Shown one piece after another: positions 7,422-16,474 of a stretch of DNA of 46,514 bases; positions within the stretch are counted from its first letter, which is position 1; every line of letters starts with the position of its first letter. The stretch is from assembly GCA_937958015.1 (NCBI GenBank), contig CALGOA010000029.1, positions 1-46,514 of the forward strand. Direction: 5' to 3'. Both the position numbers and the translations under genes were made by a program. Source of the DNA: an uncultured Acidimicrobiales bacterium (GTDB lineage Bacteria > Actinomycetota > Acidimicrobiia > Acidimicrobiales > SZUA-35). A model generated the notes under the pieces. It worked only from the letters and a program-made list of their open reading frames with translations. It ran no database searches and was not told where the DNA came from.

Positions 7422-8720
7422 ATGAACGAAATAGCAGCAACGAAGGCCGACCCGCGGGGTGCCGGCGTATCTCCGACTGCGGGTTCCAATGGACTCGTCA
7501 TTCAATCGATCTGGGATAGCGCCCGGCTGGCGTTGGTTGGTGCGGTCCGCACCGCTCCGTTCTGGATTGCCGCTGGCCTCCTGGCGTGGTTCGTTGCGGG
7601 CCGACTTGGCGACCAGCAGGTGGAGCAGCCAAACGCGACCGGTGAATTGGGCCTGACCGACCAAGTGGTATGGCCGTTCTTCGACGTCGTGCTCTCTGAG
7701 ACCGAGGCCAGCGCACTGGCCGCCGAGGACCTGGCCCGCGATGCCCTCGGCGCTGACTTCGTGTCCTACGAGGTCCGTCGTCCCGACAACATCGGACTGG
7801 TGGAAATTCGTGTGACCGCCACGACCGAGGAGGCTGCACGTCTCGGCGTCACGACGGTCACCGATGCGATCGTCGCTGGCGATCTGGAGCGGGTCACGTC
7901 CGACGTGCAGGACCGGATCGAAGCCCTTCGCCAAGCCGAAGCCGACGCAACCGAACAACTTGACGGGGTAATCGCCAGCATTCAGGAGACGACCGCACGT
8001 TTCGTCGCCGGTCTGCCTGAGGCCACCCGCCGGAGTCTCGACCAAGAATTGCAGGTCCTAGAGGCCGAACGGGATAGCGCTCAGCGGACCCAATTGGGAG
8101 CCCGAGAGGATCTGCAGGAACTGGACCTGGAACGACAGGCGACCACCAGTCGGGTTGAGCTGTCCAACCTCGTCTCCGTTGCGGCGCCAGAAGCCGGGTC
8201 ACCGGCCCTGCAACTTGCGGCTGCGGTCGGCGTTGCCCTCGCCGCCGCTCTGGTGTTGAACGTGTACACCCGCGAACAGGGCCGAATCCAGAATCCGGCC
8301 CACGTTCGATCGGTGTTGAATCTGCCGGCGCTCGACTTCCCCGAGACCCCGACCACCTCGGTCGCTCTCGCCCGACTGCTGCGAGCAATGAACGACGAAA
8401 GCGATATTCGGATGATCGGTGTGGCTGCGATCCCCACCGGTGCCGACAGCGCTCAGCAGATGTCGTTGGCGCTGAAGGAGGTCGGTGAGGATGTGCTCGT
8501 CACCGAATTCGGGTTTGACTCTACGCGTCCCGACAGCCTCGCATTCAGCGTGCTCGATCCATTCGACTCGTCGACGGTTGACGCCCAGCTGGCCTGCGAC
8601 GCGGCTGTGATCGTCGTGTGGGAGAGACACACCAGGTTGAGGACACTGCGACGCAAGATCCAAGAGCTGGAAGAGCGCGGCCTGCCGGTTCGGGGGGTTC
8701 TGCTTCGTCGTGAGAACTGA
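7422..8720 (+). CDS. Wzz-like polysaccharide co-polymerase/chain-length regulator with degenerate BY-kinase domain
   Basis: The protein has 432 residues. A first membrane segment (about 45-64, FWIAAGLLAWFVAG) is followed by an extracytoplasmic region with a heptad-rich coiled coil (about 155-245). A second membrane segment follows (about 262-282, QLAAAVGVALAAALVLNVY), then a cytoplasmic C-terminal domain. This is the layout of polysaccharide co-polymerases fused to a tyrosine kinase. The C-terminal domain keeps the fold pattern (IRMIGVAAIP, EDVLVTEFGFD, CDAAVIVVWE), but the Walker A Gly-Lys-Ser/Thr and the Walker A' Asp are missing, so it is unlikely to bind ATP as a kinase. The expected role is control of polymer length and export at the membrane. 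It overlaps the next gene by 11 bases. Confidence 0.72.
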   Translation: MNEIAATKADPRGAGVSPTAGSNGLVIQSIWDSARLALVGAVRTAPFWIAAGLLAWFVAGRLGDQQVEQPNATGELGLTDQVVWPFFDVVLSETEASALAAEDLARDALGADFVSYEVRRPDNIGLVEIRVTATTEEAARLGVTTVTDAIVAGDLERVTSDVQDRIEALRQAEADATEQLDGVIASIQETTARFVAGLPEATRRSLDQELQVLEAERDSAQRTQLGAREDLQELDLERQATTSRVELSNLVSVAAPEAGSPALQLAAAVGVALAAALVLNVYTREQGRIQNPAHVRSVLNLPALDFPETPTTSVALARLLRAMNDESDIRMIGVAAIPTGADSAQQMSLALKEVGEDVLVTEFGFDSTRPDSLAFSVLDPFDSSTVDAQLACDAAVIVVWERHTRLRTLRRKIQELEERGLPVRGVLLRREN

Positions 8721-10002
8721 CGCCCCAGTCCAACCGGGCCGCCTCGCCGTCGGCTTGCTCGCGGCCCAGCTCCTCGGAGCGATGGTTGACTTTGGCGCGC
8801 TTGGTCTCGCTTCGGATTCGGGCTTTGACACCGGTCGTTGGTTGCTTTTGTCGCCAGGACTTTTCCTCGGCATCTACCTTCTGTTGGCATCGCCGACGAT
8901 GACGCGTTGGGTGCTCAGGGGACCGCTCTTCGTAATGATGATGTGGTTCGGATGGGCTTTTGCCAGCGCCGCCTGGTCCGTCGACGCAAAGTCCACGATT
9001 CTTCAGACGACCCTGGCTGTCACGGTCTTCGTCTCTTCCTTCTGGTTCGTGCGGTCGTATGGCCGGGTTAACTTTGCTCGCGTCTTCTGCGTGTCGGCCG
9101 GACTGGTTCTGGCCGTTGGCCTCGCGAACGATCTGATTCCGGCGGTGGCTGAGATTCTGCCGATTGCGGTGTCACAGACCGAGTTTGGTATCGAAACCGG
9201 GCGGAGCCCCGGGATCACGCCGGGGGTTAATCAACTGGGCATGCTGGCCGGCGTCACGATGATGATGCTGATTCGAATGTCGCCGCGAACTCGAATGGGT
9301 CGAGTCTTCCAATTTGCAGTTGGTGCGATCGCCGTCATGTCGATGCTGACCGCTGGATCCCGCTCGGTTGCGGTGTGCACCGTGGTCGCCATCGCAGTCC
9401 AACTTGGGCTGGATTCCTCGGTCCAGGTCCGAATCCGCGGTTTCGTGGGTGCTGCCGCCGCCGGTCTGGCCGTAGTTGGGTTTGTAGGGACCAGCGGACG
9501 AGAGACCACGTTCGAGGCGGGCCGATCGTTCGATTCGTTGAACGGACGGGAAGACGTCTGGGACTATGCGTTTGAGCTGATCGCCGCCAAGCCGCTTCAG
9601 GGTTACGGCATGATGACCGGCTCTGAAACGTGGAACCGGGCATTCAGTCTCCGTCGGACAACATTCGACGCTGGCGACGCCCACAATTCTGTACTGGAGC
9701 TCCTCATTGGAACCGGCTCCATCGGTCTTGCATTGTTTGGATCCGGATGCGCATGGGCAGTGATGCGCGCGTGGCGATCCCGGGACGCCGATGCGTTAGC
9801 CCTTCTGCTACTCGTCGGGTTCGTTGGTCTCACCGAAGCGCTCATCTCCGCTCCCGGGTTGGCCTATTCGATCCTGGGCGTTTCACTTGCGATGGTCGCA
9901 GTGGATAACGCGTCGCGGCCCTGGCCCAACGGCCGCGGTGGAAAGCCAAGCCTGCTACTCGGCGAAACCGCCGAGCCCGAACTGGTTGGAGCGTCGCGAT
10001 GA
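8710..10002 (+). CDS. O-antigen ligase/Wzy-type polymerase family membrane protein
   Basis: The 430-residue protein has about ten or eleven predicted membrane segments. It shows the Wzy_C/WaaL-type features: LTAGSRSVAV, a long extracytoplasmic loop with REDVWDYAFELIAAKPLQGYG, and DAHNSVLELLIGTGSIGL. Proteins of this family polymerise or ligate lipid-linked glycan units on the outer face of the membrane. In a single-membrane actinobacterium, polymerase is the more likely role. The GTG start lies inside the end of the Wzz-like gene (11-base overlap), and the stop overlaps the next gene's ATG (ATGA), so the three genes are translationally coupled. Confidence 0.8.
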   Translation: MRTDAPVQPGRLAVGLLAAQLLGAMVDFGALGLASDSGFDTGRWLLLSPGLFLGIYLLLASPTMTRWVLRGPLFVMMMWFGWAFASAAWSVDAKSTILQTTLAVTVFVSSFWFVRSYGRVNFARVFCVSAGLVLAVGLANDLIPAVAEILPIAVSQTEFGIETGRSPGITPGVNQLGMLAGVTMMMLIRMSPRTRMGRVFQFAVGAIAVMSMLTAGSRSVAVCTVVAIAVQLGLDSSVQVRIRGFVGAAAAGLAVVGFVGTSGRETTFEAGRSFDSLNGREDVWDYAFELIAAKPLQGYGMMTGSETWNRAFSLRRTTFDAGDAHNSVLELLIGTGSIGLALFGSGCAWAVMRAWRSRDADALALLLLVGFVGLTEALISAPGLAYSILGVSLAMVAVDNASRPWPNGRGGKPSLLLGETAEPELVGASR

Positions 10003-10922
10003 CCGACGCGATTCGCGACCTCGACCGGCCACCATCGGAACCGCCCACGAGCGGGATCATTGTCATCACACCGGCCCACAACGAAGAGGCGAAGCTCGAG
10101 GCGCTGGCCGACACGATGGAAGCACAGACGGTGCGTCCGGACCTCTGGGTCATCGTGGACGATCGCTCGACCGACTCAACTGCACGGGTTGCAAAGCAGA
10201 TCGCCGCTGACCTTCCCTTTGTCGAAACGATCAGTCGAACAAGTGGAGACGATTCGCGTAACTTCGCGGGCAAGGTCGGCGCCTTCACCGCCGGCTACGA
10301 CGGCTTTGTGGAAGCCTCTCACCTGTTTGTGGCCTGCGTGGATGCCGACGTGCTCCTACCCCCGCAGTACTTCGAACGAGTCCTCAACGAGTTCACCGAA
10401 CGACCCCGGCTCGGCGTGACCGGTGGCGTGTACATCGACACCGCAGGTCGGATCGGACGCCACGGTGGCGGTTCGGTTCCGGGCCCGGCCCAGACGTTCC
10501 GGCGCTCGACGTTTGACGAGATGGGCGGGTTGCGACCCCTGCCCCGGGGCGGCGAGGACGCTCTGGCGTGTTCGTACGCTCGAAAGAACGGGTGGGAAAC
10601 CGAAGCGATCGACGATCTTCAATTCCGTCACCTGCGCTCGGTCGGAACCGGCGGCGGACGATCAAAACTACGGGCGGCGTTCGAACATGGGCGACAGGAC
10701 TGGGACGTGGGGATGGACCCGGTGTTCGAGGTCGTCCGAATGTTGCCCCGGGTGACACAACGCCCCTACGGCATCGCCGTCCTCGCCCGGCTGTCAGGGT
10801 ACGCGGTGAGTTCGATCATCGGTACCCGTCAGGTTGACGATGACATCATGAACTTCTGCCGGGGCGAACAACGTGGACGCCTGTTGAAACCACTGAGGCG
10901 TTATGTCCGTCGTTCCCGATAA
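9999..10922 (+). CDS. Family 2 glycosyltransferase
   Basis: The GT-A fold is clear in this 307-residue protein. Near the N-terminus is PAHNEEAKLEAL, then VIVDDRSTDSTARVA (nucleotide-binding Asp pair), then ACVDADVLLPP (the DxD metal motif), and GGEDALACSYARKNGWE (acceptor-side Glu-Asp of the ED motif). It transfers a sugar from a nucleotide donor to a lipid-linked acceptor at the cytoplasmic face, and the sugar cannot be read from sequence. It starts with an ATGA overlap with the polymerase gene and overlaps the following flippase by 20 bases. Confidence 0.86.
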   Translation: MTDAIRDLDRPPSEPPTSGIIVITPAHNEEAKLEALADTMEAQTVRPDLWVIVDDRSTDSTARVAKQIAADLPFVETISRTSGDDSRNFAGKVGAFTAGYDGFVEASHLFVACVDADVLLPPQYFERVLNEFTERPRLGVTGGVYIDTAGRIGRHGGGSVPGPAQTFRRSTFDEMGGLRPLPRGGEDALACSYARKNGWETEAIDDLQFRHLRSVGTGGGRSKLRAAFEHGRQDWDVGMDPVFEVVRMLPRVTQRPYGIAVLARLSGYAVSSIIGTRQVDDDIMNFCRGEQRGRLLKPLRRYVRRSR

Positions 10923-12237
10923 CGAGGCCGAACATCGGTCGAGCCCATCCCGATCACGACTGAGGCTGGGACCCAAGGCCATCCTCGTCTTCGGCGCATC
11001 GATTGCAGGAACTGCGATCCGGTTTGTACTGCAGATCGTGCTCATCCGCTGGCTGGGTACGGCCGGATTCGGATCGTTCGTCTTCGCTCGTCAGTGGGGC
11101 GAATTGTTGGCGAAGCTGCCGGATCGAGGCTACGTGCTGGGGTCGGTGCGGTTCATCCCCCGGTACCTGGCCGCTGAAGATCGGCCCAGGCATCATGGTG
11201 TGTTGCGACGGGCGCTGACATTGACCACGCGGAACGGCATCTTCATCGTGGCCGTCGCAGTTCTGATCGGTCTATCGATGGGTCAGGACTCTTCGGTACT
11301 GCTGGGATTCACGCTCGCTCTGGTCATCTCATTGGCAGGACTTCTCCGGGCCGCGGTTCAGGGGAGCCACCACTACACGTCGGCCACCGTGCTCCTCGAA
11401 CTGGGCCAGCCTCTCTCGATGGGCGCTGGGATGGCGCTGCTGTGGTATTTCGACCAACTGACGGTCATCACGGCGCTTCTCGTCGTCTTCATCGCTTGGC
11501 TCCTCGTAGCACTTCTCGAACTGGTGCTTCTAAATCGAATCACTCCAGCCGACGTGCGGCGGAGTGAACCGATCTACGAAGACGACGAATGGAACCGTTC
11601 CACTGGGCAGCTATTTCTTGCGCAGTTGGGAATTGCAGTCATCAACATCTCCGACGTGCTGATCGTTGGGATCGTGGTGGGGACGGTCGAAGCTGGCATC
11701 TACGCGATCGCCACCCGGATCGCCGCGATCGGGCGCATCGCCAACGCCGCTGTCGAGAGTCTCGTGTCACCCCAGATAGCTGCGGCCGCAAACGACGGCC
11801 CAGCTGGCTACCCAACTATTCAACGAATGATCGACCGGGCGATCCGGATCTCGATCTGGCCCTCGGTGGCCTTTGCCGTATTCGCAATCGCAACGGCAAC
11901 GCCCGTGCTCGAGTTCATTGGCAGGGACTTTGCCGGAGGTCGAAACGTTTTGATCCTTCTGGTGCTCAGCAATCTGTCGGACGCCGTCTCCGGACCCTCG
12001 GGTCACGTGGTCTCACTGGTCGGCTCCGAACGGACCTACGCCAGGATCATGCTTCTGAACGCGGTTGCGCTGGTTGCGTTCGGCTTGCTTGGTGGGGCGC
12101 TGTTCGGTCTGATCGGGGTTGCGGTCGTACGTACCGCGGTGAACGTGTCGTGGAACGCCGCATTGTTCGGCGTTGCCCGCCGTCAGTTTGGGTTGTGGTG
12201 TCTGCCAAGTGCCAGAACCATCCGGTTCAGGTCATGA
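10903..12237 (+). CDS. Wzx-like polysaccharide flippase (MOP superfamily)
   Basis: This 444-residue protein has 12 or more hydrophobic segments and the RWLGTAGFGSFVFARQWGELLA string typical of the polysaccharide-export branch of the MOP flippases. Repeated pairs of membrane helices separated by short polar loops continue to the end. It would flip lipid-linked repeat units made by the neighbouring transferases to the outer face, before action of the polymerase-like protein. The start overlaps the end of the GT2 gene by 20 bases. The stop overlaps the next ATG (ATGA). Confidence 0.85.
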   Translation: MSVVPDNEAEHRSSPSRSRLRLGPKAILVFGASIAGTAIRFVLQIVLIRWLGTAGFGSFVFARQWGELLAKLPDRGYVLGSVRFIPRYLAAEDRPRHHGVLRRALTLTTRNGIFIVAVAVLIGLSMGQDSSVLLGFTLALVISLAGLLRAAVQGSHHYTSATVLLELGQPLSMGAGMALLWYFDQLTVITALLVVFIAWLLVALLELVLLNRITPADVRRSEPIYEDDEWNRSTGQLFLAQLGIAVINISDVLIVGIVVGTVEAGIYAIATRIAAIGRIANAAVESLVSPQIAAAANDGPAGYPTIQRMIDRAIRISIWPSVAFAVFAIATATPVLEFIGRDFAGGRNVLILLVLSNLSDAVSGPSGHVVSLVGSERTYARIMLLNAVALVAFGLLGGALFGLIGVAVVRTAVNVSWNAALFGVARRQFGLWCLPSARTIRFRS

Positions 12238-13256
12238 CGTCGATCGTCTCCTGGCCGTACCAGCGGACCGACTGCAAGTACATCCACCGGCTTTACGAGG
12301 GACTCGACGTTGTCGCCGACGAGCCGTTGAAGGTTTCCGACTACCGGCCGGGTCGGTCATGGCTGACCGCCCCGGACATCCTTCATCTGCACTGGCCTGA
12401 GACCGCTCTCGACCACCCGTGGTATCCCCGGGCGCTGCTGCGGGCCCTGATCGTCTTGTTCGAGATCTCCCTGATGAAACTGCGCGGGACGACCGTCGTG
12501 TGGACCCGGCACGATGATGGGAGCCATCGTCAGGCCCATCCACGATCCGAGCGATTCTTCGTGTCGTTGTACGAGCGACTTACGGATGGGTTCATCCACC
12601 TCACGAAGGCTTCGGTCGGTCACTTCAGGTCATCGGGTAGTACCCATTCCGAAACGGTGATTCCCCATGGCATCGGACCGATCGGTTCAGTGTCCGAGAC
12701 AGGTCGAGGAGATGCGAAACGTGAACTGGGGCTCGACGAGGGTCTCCCCGTGCTGGGCATCGTGGGCCGACTTCAGGACTACAAGAACGTGCTCGAGACG
12801 ATCGATGCGTTCGCCTCGGTTGGTCACGGCCAATTGTTGATCGCCGGTCAACCGGTTGAACCTGCGTACCAGATGGAGTTGGAACGCCGTCGGTCGACCG
12901 AGGGCCTGACGATGAACCTCGGCCGATTAAGCGATCGAGAGTTCGCTATTGCCTTGCGTGCCTGCGATGTTGTGTTGCTTCCCTACTCGGGCCACCTGAA
13001 CAGCGGCGTGGCGTTCGAGGCCCTCGCCACTCCCAGCCGAATCGCAGTGAGCGAGTCTCCTGCCATGGCGGAGTTGGTCACGCTCGCTTCTGAGGAGTGG
13101 GCCCAGATGATCCCGGCTCCGCCAACCCCGGAAGTGATCGAGTCTCTTCTCAAGTGGGCTGAGCAGCCGGTACCAGCGCGTGGTCGGGACCTCACCGACA
13201 CGTGGTGTCAGGTAGCGAAAGAAACCTGGGCGTTCATGAGTGAGGTCCGGGAATAG
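12234..13256 (+). CDS. Family 4-type (GT-B) glycosyltransferase
   Basis: This 340-residue protein has the GT-B layout. An N-terminal acceptor half contains DILHLHWPE and VVWTRHDDGSH. A C-terminal donor half contains TVIPHGIG, LGIVGRLQDYKNVLETIDAF and DVVLLPYSGHLNSGVAFEALA, where the late Glu is the usual nucleotide-sugar ribose contact. The ATG at 12234 overlaps the flippase stop (ATGA), which decides the start, because the frame also stays open far upstream inside the flippase gene. The donor and acceptor are unknown. It is the last gene of the coupled exopolysaccharide operon. Confidence 0.85.
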   Translation: MTSIVSWPYQRTDCKYIHRLYEGLDVVADEPLKVSDYRPGRSWLTAPDILHLHWPETALDHPWYPRALLRALIVLFEISLMKLRGTTVVWTRHDDGSHRQAHPRSERFFVSLYERLTDGFIHLTKASVGHFRSSGSTHSETVIPHGIGPIGSVSETGRGDAKRELGLDEGLPVLGIVGRLQDYKNVLETIDAFASVGHGQLLIAGQPVEPAYQMELERRRSTEGLTMNLGRLSDREFAIALRACDVVLLPYSGHLNSGVAFEALATPSRIAVSESPAMAELVTLASEEWAQMIPAPPTPEVIESLLKWAEQPVPARGRDLTDTWCQVAKETWAFMSEVRE

Positions 13257-13309
13257 ACCGCTAGCTGAGAATTCGAGGCTGTTCGGTTCGTCGGCCTACG
13301 CTCCGACCC

Positions 13310-14095
13310 ATGGATGTTCAAGCTCTGTTCAGCGTCGAAGGTAAGGTCGCAGTGGTGACCGGAGGGTCCCGAGGGATCGGTTACATGATCGCCACCGGCC
13401 TGCTGTCCAGCGGGGCCAAGGTCTATATCACGTCCCGTAAGGCACCGGTCTGTGATGCCGCCGCCGAGGAACTCAGCGAGTTCGGCGAGTGCATCTCGTT
13501 GCCCGCTGATCTCTCGACCACCGAAGGGATCGCTTCATTCACCAGCGCATTCGCAGAGCGGGAAGACAAGCTGCACATCCTCTGCAACAACGCCGGAGCA
13601 AACTGGGTGGCGCCCCTCGGCGAGATGCCCGAGTCGGGTTTCGACAAGGTGATCGACATCAACCTCAAGTCGCCGTTCTTCATCACCCAGTCCCTGCTGC
13701 CCCAGCTGAAGGCGGCCGGCATCGCCGAGGATCCGGCCCGCGTGATCATGACGGGGTCGATCAACGGCATTGCAGTGCCCGGCATTATTGACAACTTCTC
13801 CTATTCAGCTTCCAAGGCTGGAGTGCATATGCTGGCCCGCCACGTCGGCCACCGACTGGCAAAGGATCACGTGACGGTCAACTCGATCGCGCCGGGACCG
13901 TTCGAATCGCAGATGATGGCAGCCGCGCTCGATGGTGACGGGCGCAAACTGGTCGAATCGATGGTCCCGATGGGGCGGATCGGATCGCCGGAAGACATGG
14001 CGGGCACGGTGTTGTTCCTCTCCAGCCGGGCCGGGGCCTTTATCAACGGAGTGACCATCCCAGTCGATGGCGGCATCACCGGTTTCGCTGGTTAG
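13310..14095 (+). CDS. Short-chain dehydrogenase/reductase (SDR family)
   Basis: This is a classical SDR of 261 residues. The cofactor motif TGGSRGIGY is at residues 17-25, CNNAGANW (the NAG motif) follows, then a catalytic Ser in MTGSING and YSASKAG with the YxxxK pair at about 165-169. The ending (PVDGGITGF) is typical for 3-oxoacyl reductase-like members. The string LCNNAGANWVAPLGEMPESGF resembles RhlG-type reductases. It may act in lipid metabolism or in tailoring of the nearby peptide product. It converges on the PLP decarboxylase gene with a 4-base overlap at the stops. Confidence 0.85.
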   Translation: MDVQALFSVEGKVAVVTGGSRGIGYMIATGLLSSGAKVYITSRKAPVCDAAAEELSEFGECISLPADLSTTEGIASFTSAFAEREDKLHILCNNAGANWVAPLGEMPESGFDKVIDINLKSPFFITQSLLPQLKAAGIAEDPARVIMTGSINGIAVPGIIDNFSYSASKAGVHMLARHVGHRLAKDHVTVNSIAPGPFESQMMAAALDGDGRKLVESMVPMGRIGSPEDMAGTVLFLSSRAGAFINGVTIPVDGGITGFAG

Positions 14096-15327
14096 GGATT
14101 GGCCTCGATCGTCTGAAATACTAGATCAGGATCCGCCAGCGGGTTCGCAGCAACCGACCGCAGCCAACGTTCACCGTCGATGTTCGTCGTCGATACGAAG
14201 ACCGACGGCGGGAGCGAAGAGACGGTTTCTTCGACCGTCACATCGGTGCGCCGCCAGTTCACTACCCCTGACTGGGGCGTCGTTCGCGCTTCTAGCACGG
14301 TCGAGTCCACGATCCGCTGGTGAAGAGCATCGGCGATCTCCATCGATCGGTCGATCCAGGACGCGATGCCGTCAACCCCGTAGGCCATGATCGTGGCGGC
14401 CAACGGCGCCGCCACTGCGCCGTGGGAGCCGAGCACGCCTACATTTGGGACTGCGAGGTAGGCGCCGTCCATGGCGACCGACCGGTGGGCTTCTTCGGTC
14501 CGAGCAAAGAGAACCAGCGCCGATTCCTTGGGCTGAAAGAGCCACTTGTGGGCCGAGACGGCAACACTGTCTGCGCCGTCGATCCCATCGAGGGCCTTCG
14601 AGTGCCGTTCGCTGAGCCTGAGTGGACCCGCCCATGCGGCATCGACATGTCGCCATCGGGCCCCAGACGCAGCGTTGAGCGGTTCGATGTGCCCGGAACC
14701 CGTGTGTCCGGCGGTGATCACCGCAACCGCATCGACCAGCTCGCCGGGGTTGGTCCAGGTGACCTCCCGATACTCCAGCCCGAGGATGTGGGCCGCCTTG
14801 CGGACGCTCAGGTGTGAATCTGCAGTTGCAACTACAGTCAACGCCCCGGCCTCCCGAGCCGCCCATAGTGCGGTCAGGTTGGCGATTGTGGATCCGGGGG
14901 TCATGTGGCCCCCGTCCATGCCAAAGAACGGTGCCAACCAATCGATCACCGTCTGCTCGATGTCTCGTGCGGTGGGAGCGGTATCGGGATGGAGGAGGTT
15001 CTGGTTCCGGCTGGCGGTCCACTGATGGACGGCCCAGGTGACCCAAGGGGTCGGTGGATCCATGTGGGCGAAGAAGCCTGGAGCGCCGAGGTCACGGGCG
15101 CCGTCGAGTAGCAGTGGCGCCAGTCGGTCGAGCGCAGCCGTCGACCCCATGCCGACGGTCGGCACGCGGGTGGGCAGTGCTTCTGCAACGGCGGTGTCGC
15201 CGGTCTCGAGCAATCGGTCGAGGGCATGCTGGAGTCCTGCCGGGTCAGGTCCGAACGCATCCATCGGGTCAGCGTAGGTTCTTTGACCCACCGATCTGTC
15301 ACCAACGGGGTATGGCGCAAAACGCAT
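14092..15327 (-). CDS. PLP-dependent group II-type amino acid decarboxylase (possible aspartate decarboxylase)
   Basis: This 411-residue protein follows the fold-type I decarboxylase pattern. MDGGHMTPGSTIANLTALWAA binds phosphate, HVDAAWAGP carries the cofactor-N1 Asp, and VSAHKWLFQPKESALVLF contains the Schiff-base Lys (about residue 261). Group II decarboxylases act on Asp, Glu, diaminobutyrate or aromatic amino acids. The nearby releasing NRPS module has a beta-amino-acid-type pocket, so decarboxylation of aspartate to beta-alanine is an attractive guess. It is shorter than many group II members (about 480 residues). The ATG at 15327 has a good site (GGTGGAG, 5 bases upstream). A second ATG at 15264 (MDAFGPDP) also begins close to the homologous region. 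Confidence 0.75.
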   Translation of the reverse strand: MRFAPYPVGDRSVGQRTYADPMDAFGPDPAGLQHALDRLLETGDTAVAEALPTRVPTVGMGSTAALDRLAPLLLDGARDLGAPGFFAHMDPPTPWVTWAVHQWTASRNQNLLHPDTAPTARDIEQTVIDWLAPFFGMDGGHMTPGSTIANLTALWAAREAGALTVVATADSHLSVRKAAHILGLEYREVTWTNPGELVDAVAVITAGHTGSGHIEPLNAASGARWRHVDAAWAGPLRLSERHSKALDGIDGADSVAVSAHKWLFQPKESALVLFARTEEAHRSVAMDGAYLAVPNVGVLGSHGAVAAPLAATIMAYGVDGIASWIDRSMEIADALHQRIVDSTVLEARTTPQSGVVNWRRTDVTVEETVSSLPPSVFVSTTNIDGERWLRSVAANPLADPDLVFQTIEANP

Positions 15328-15393
15328 CCGAACTCCACCCTTGCCCGTATGACCATTCGACCCCGGCGGGCGATTGGGCAGGAAAGAATTCGA

Positions 15394-16446
15394 ATGGCGA
15401 GTGCATCAGTAGAAACCACCGCAGTCCTCACTGCAACCGACGTCGCCGACGTCATTCGCGTGGTCGGTATCGATCAGTTCATGGACGATGTGATCGATGG
15501 CGTTCGATGCGCCGCCGAGGATCTCAATCCCGAGACGACGATGACGATCGAACGGGCCGGCTTTCAATATGAGAAACCCTGTCTGGGTCTCGTCGAGTGG
15601 ATGCCCTCGATGGAGTTGGGCCGGGCGGTTGGAATCAAGACCGTCGGGTACCACCCGTCGAACCCGAATCAGCGCGGCCTGCCCAGTGTGATGGCCACCA
15701 CGTCGATCCACGACACGGGCACGGGGCGTCTCATCGCTCTGGTTGATGCCACCCTGTTGACCGCGATCCGCACTGGCGCCGCTTCAGCGGTCGTGACCGA
15801 CATTCTGGCGAGGCCGGATTCTTCCACGCTGGCCCTGATCGGCTGCGGTGCACAGTCGGTCACGCAGGCCCACGCCATCTCGCGCGTTCGACCGATCACC
15901 CGGGTCCTGGCCTTCGATGCCGACCCTCTCGTTGCGGAGAGTCTCGCCGACCGCCTTCCCTTCGCCGTTCAGGTCGAAGTGATGAACTCGGCTGACGAGG
16001 CGGCTTCGCAGGCCGACATCATTTGCACCGCAACGACCGTTGACATCGGCGCCGGTCCCGTGATCTCAGAGGCAGCGCTCCTGCGGCCCGGAGTGCACAT
16101 CAACGCCGTCGGCGCTGACTTTCCCGGCAAGACCGAGCTTCCGATGTCCGTCCTGAAGTCTGCACTGGTAGTCCCCGACGAGGTGTCGCAGTGCTTGAAG
16201 GAGGGGGAGAGCCAGCAGCTCGCCCCGTCGGATCTTGGTCCTGATCTTCCCGCATTGGTTCAGGCCGCTGCGGATCACGCTGATCATCGGAACGGTCTCA
16301 CCATCTTCGATTCGACCGGCTGGTCCCTCGAAGACCTGATCGCCGCCGAGATCGTTCTCGAACACGCTCTACATCACGAAATCGGAATCCACACCGAGCT
16401 CCAGCACACACCGGCCGATCCGTACAACCCGTACGAGCTGCTCTAG
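15394..16446 (+). CDS. Ornithine cyclodeaminase/mu-crystallin family enzyme
   Basis: This 350-residue protein has the family's features: GIKTVGYHPSNPNQRGLPSV (substrate Lys region), ATLLTAIRTGAASAV (a conserved Arg-Thr-Gly-Ala), and the NAD(H)-binding loop ALIGCGAQSVTQAHAI at about residue 148. Members form proline from ornithine by loss of ammonia, or act as alanine dehydrogenases or as imine-forming/reducing enzymes in siderophore pathways (SbnB). In this cluster, supply of L-proline to the adjacent adenylation enzyme and carrier protein is a reasonable hypothesis. I choose the ATG at 15394 because GGAAAG lies 7 bases upstream. In-frame upstream Met codons lack such a site. It diverges from the decarboxylase gene. 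Confidence 0.8.
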   Translation: MASASVETTAVLTATDVADVIRVVGIDQFMDDVIDGVRCAAEDLNPETTMTIERAGFQYEKPCLGLVEWMPSMELGRAVGIKTVGYHPSNPNQRGLPSVMATTSIHDTGTGRLIALVDATLLTAIRTGAASAVVTDILARPDSSTLALIGCGAQSVTQAHAISRVRPITRVLAFDADPLVAESLADRLPFAVQVEVMNSADEAASQADIICTATTVDIGAGPVISEAALLRPGVHINAVGADFPGKTELPMSVLKSALVVPDEVSQCLKEGESQQLAPSDLGPDLPALVQAAADHADHRNGLTIFDSTGWSLEDLIAAEIVLEHALHHEIGIHTELQHTPADPYNPYELL

Positions 16447-16474
16447 TCGGTGATGGGCCGAGTGGCCCGTGGCG

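Noticed and set aside
11589-12233. Upstream extension of the GT4 glycosyltransferase frame
   Set aside because: It lies inside the flippase gene in another frame; the ATGA overlap at 12234 gives a natural coupled start.
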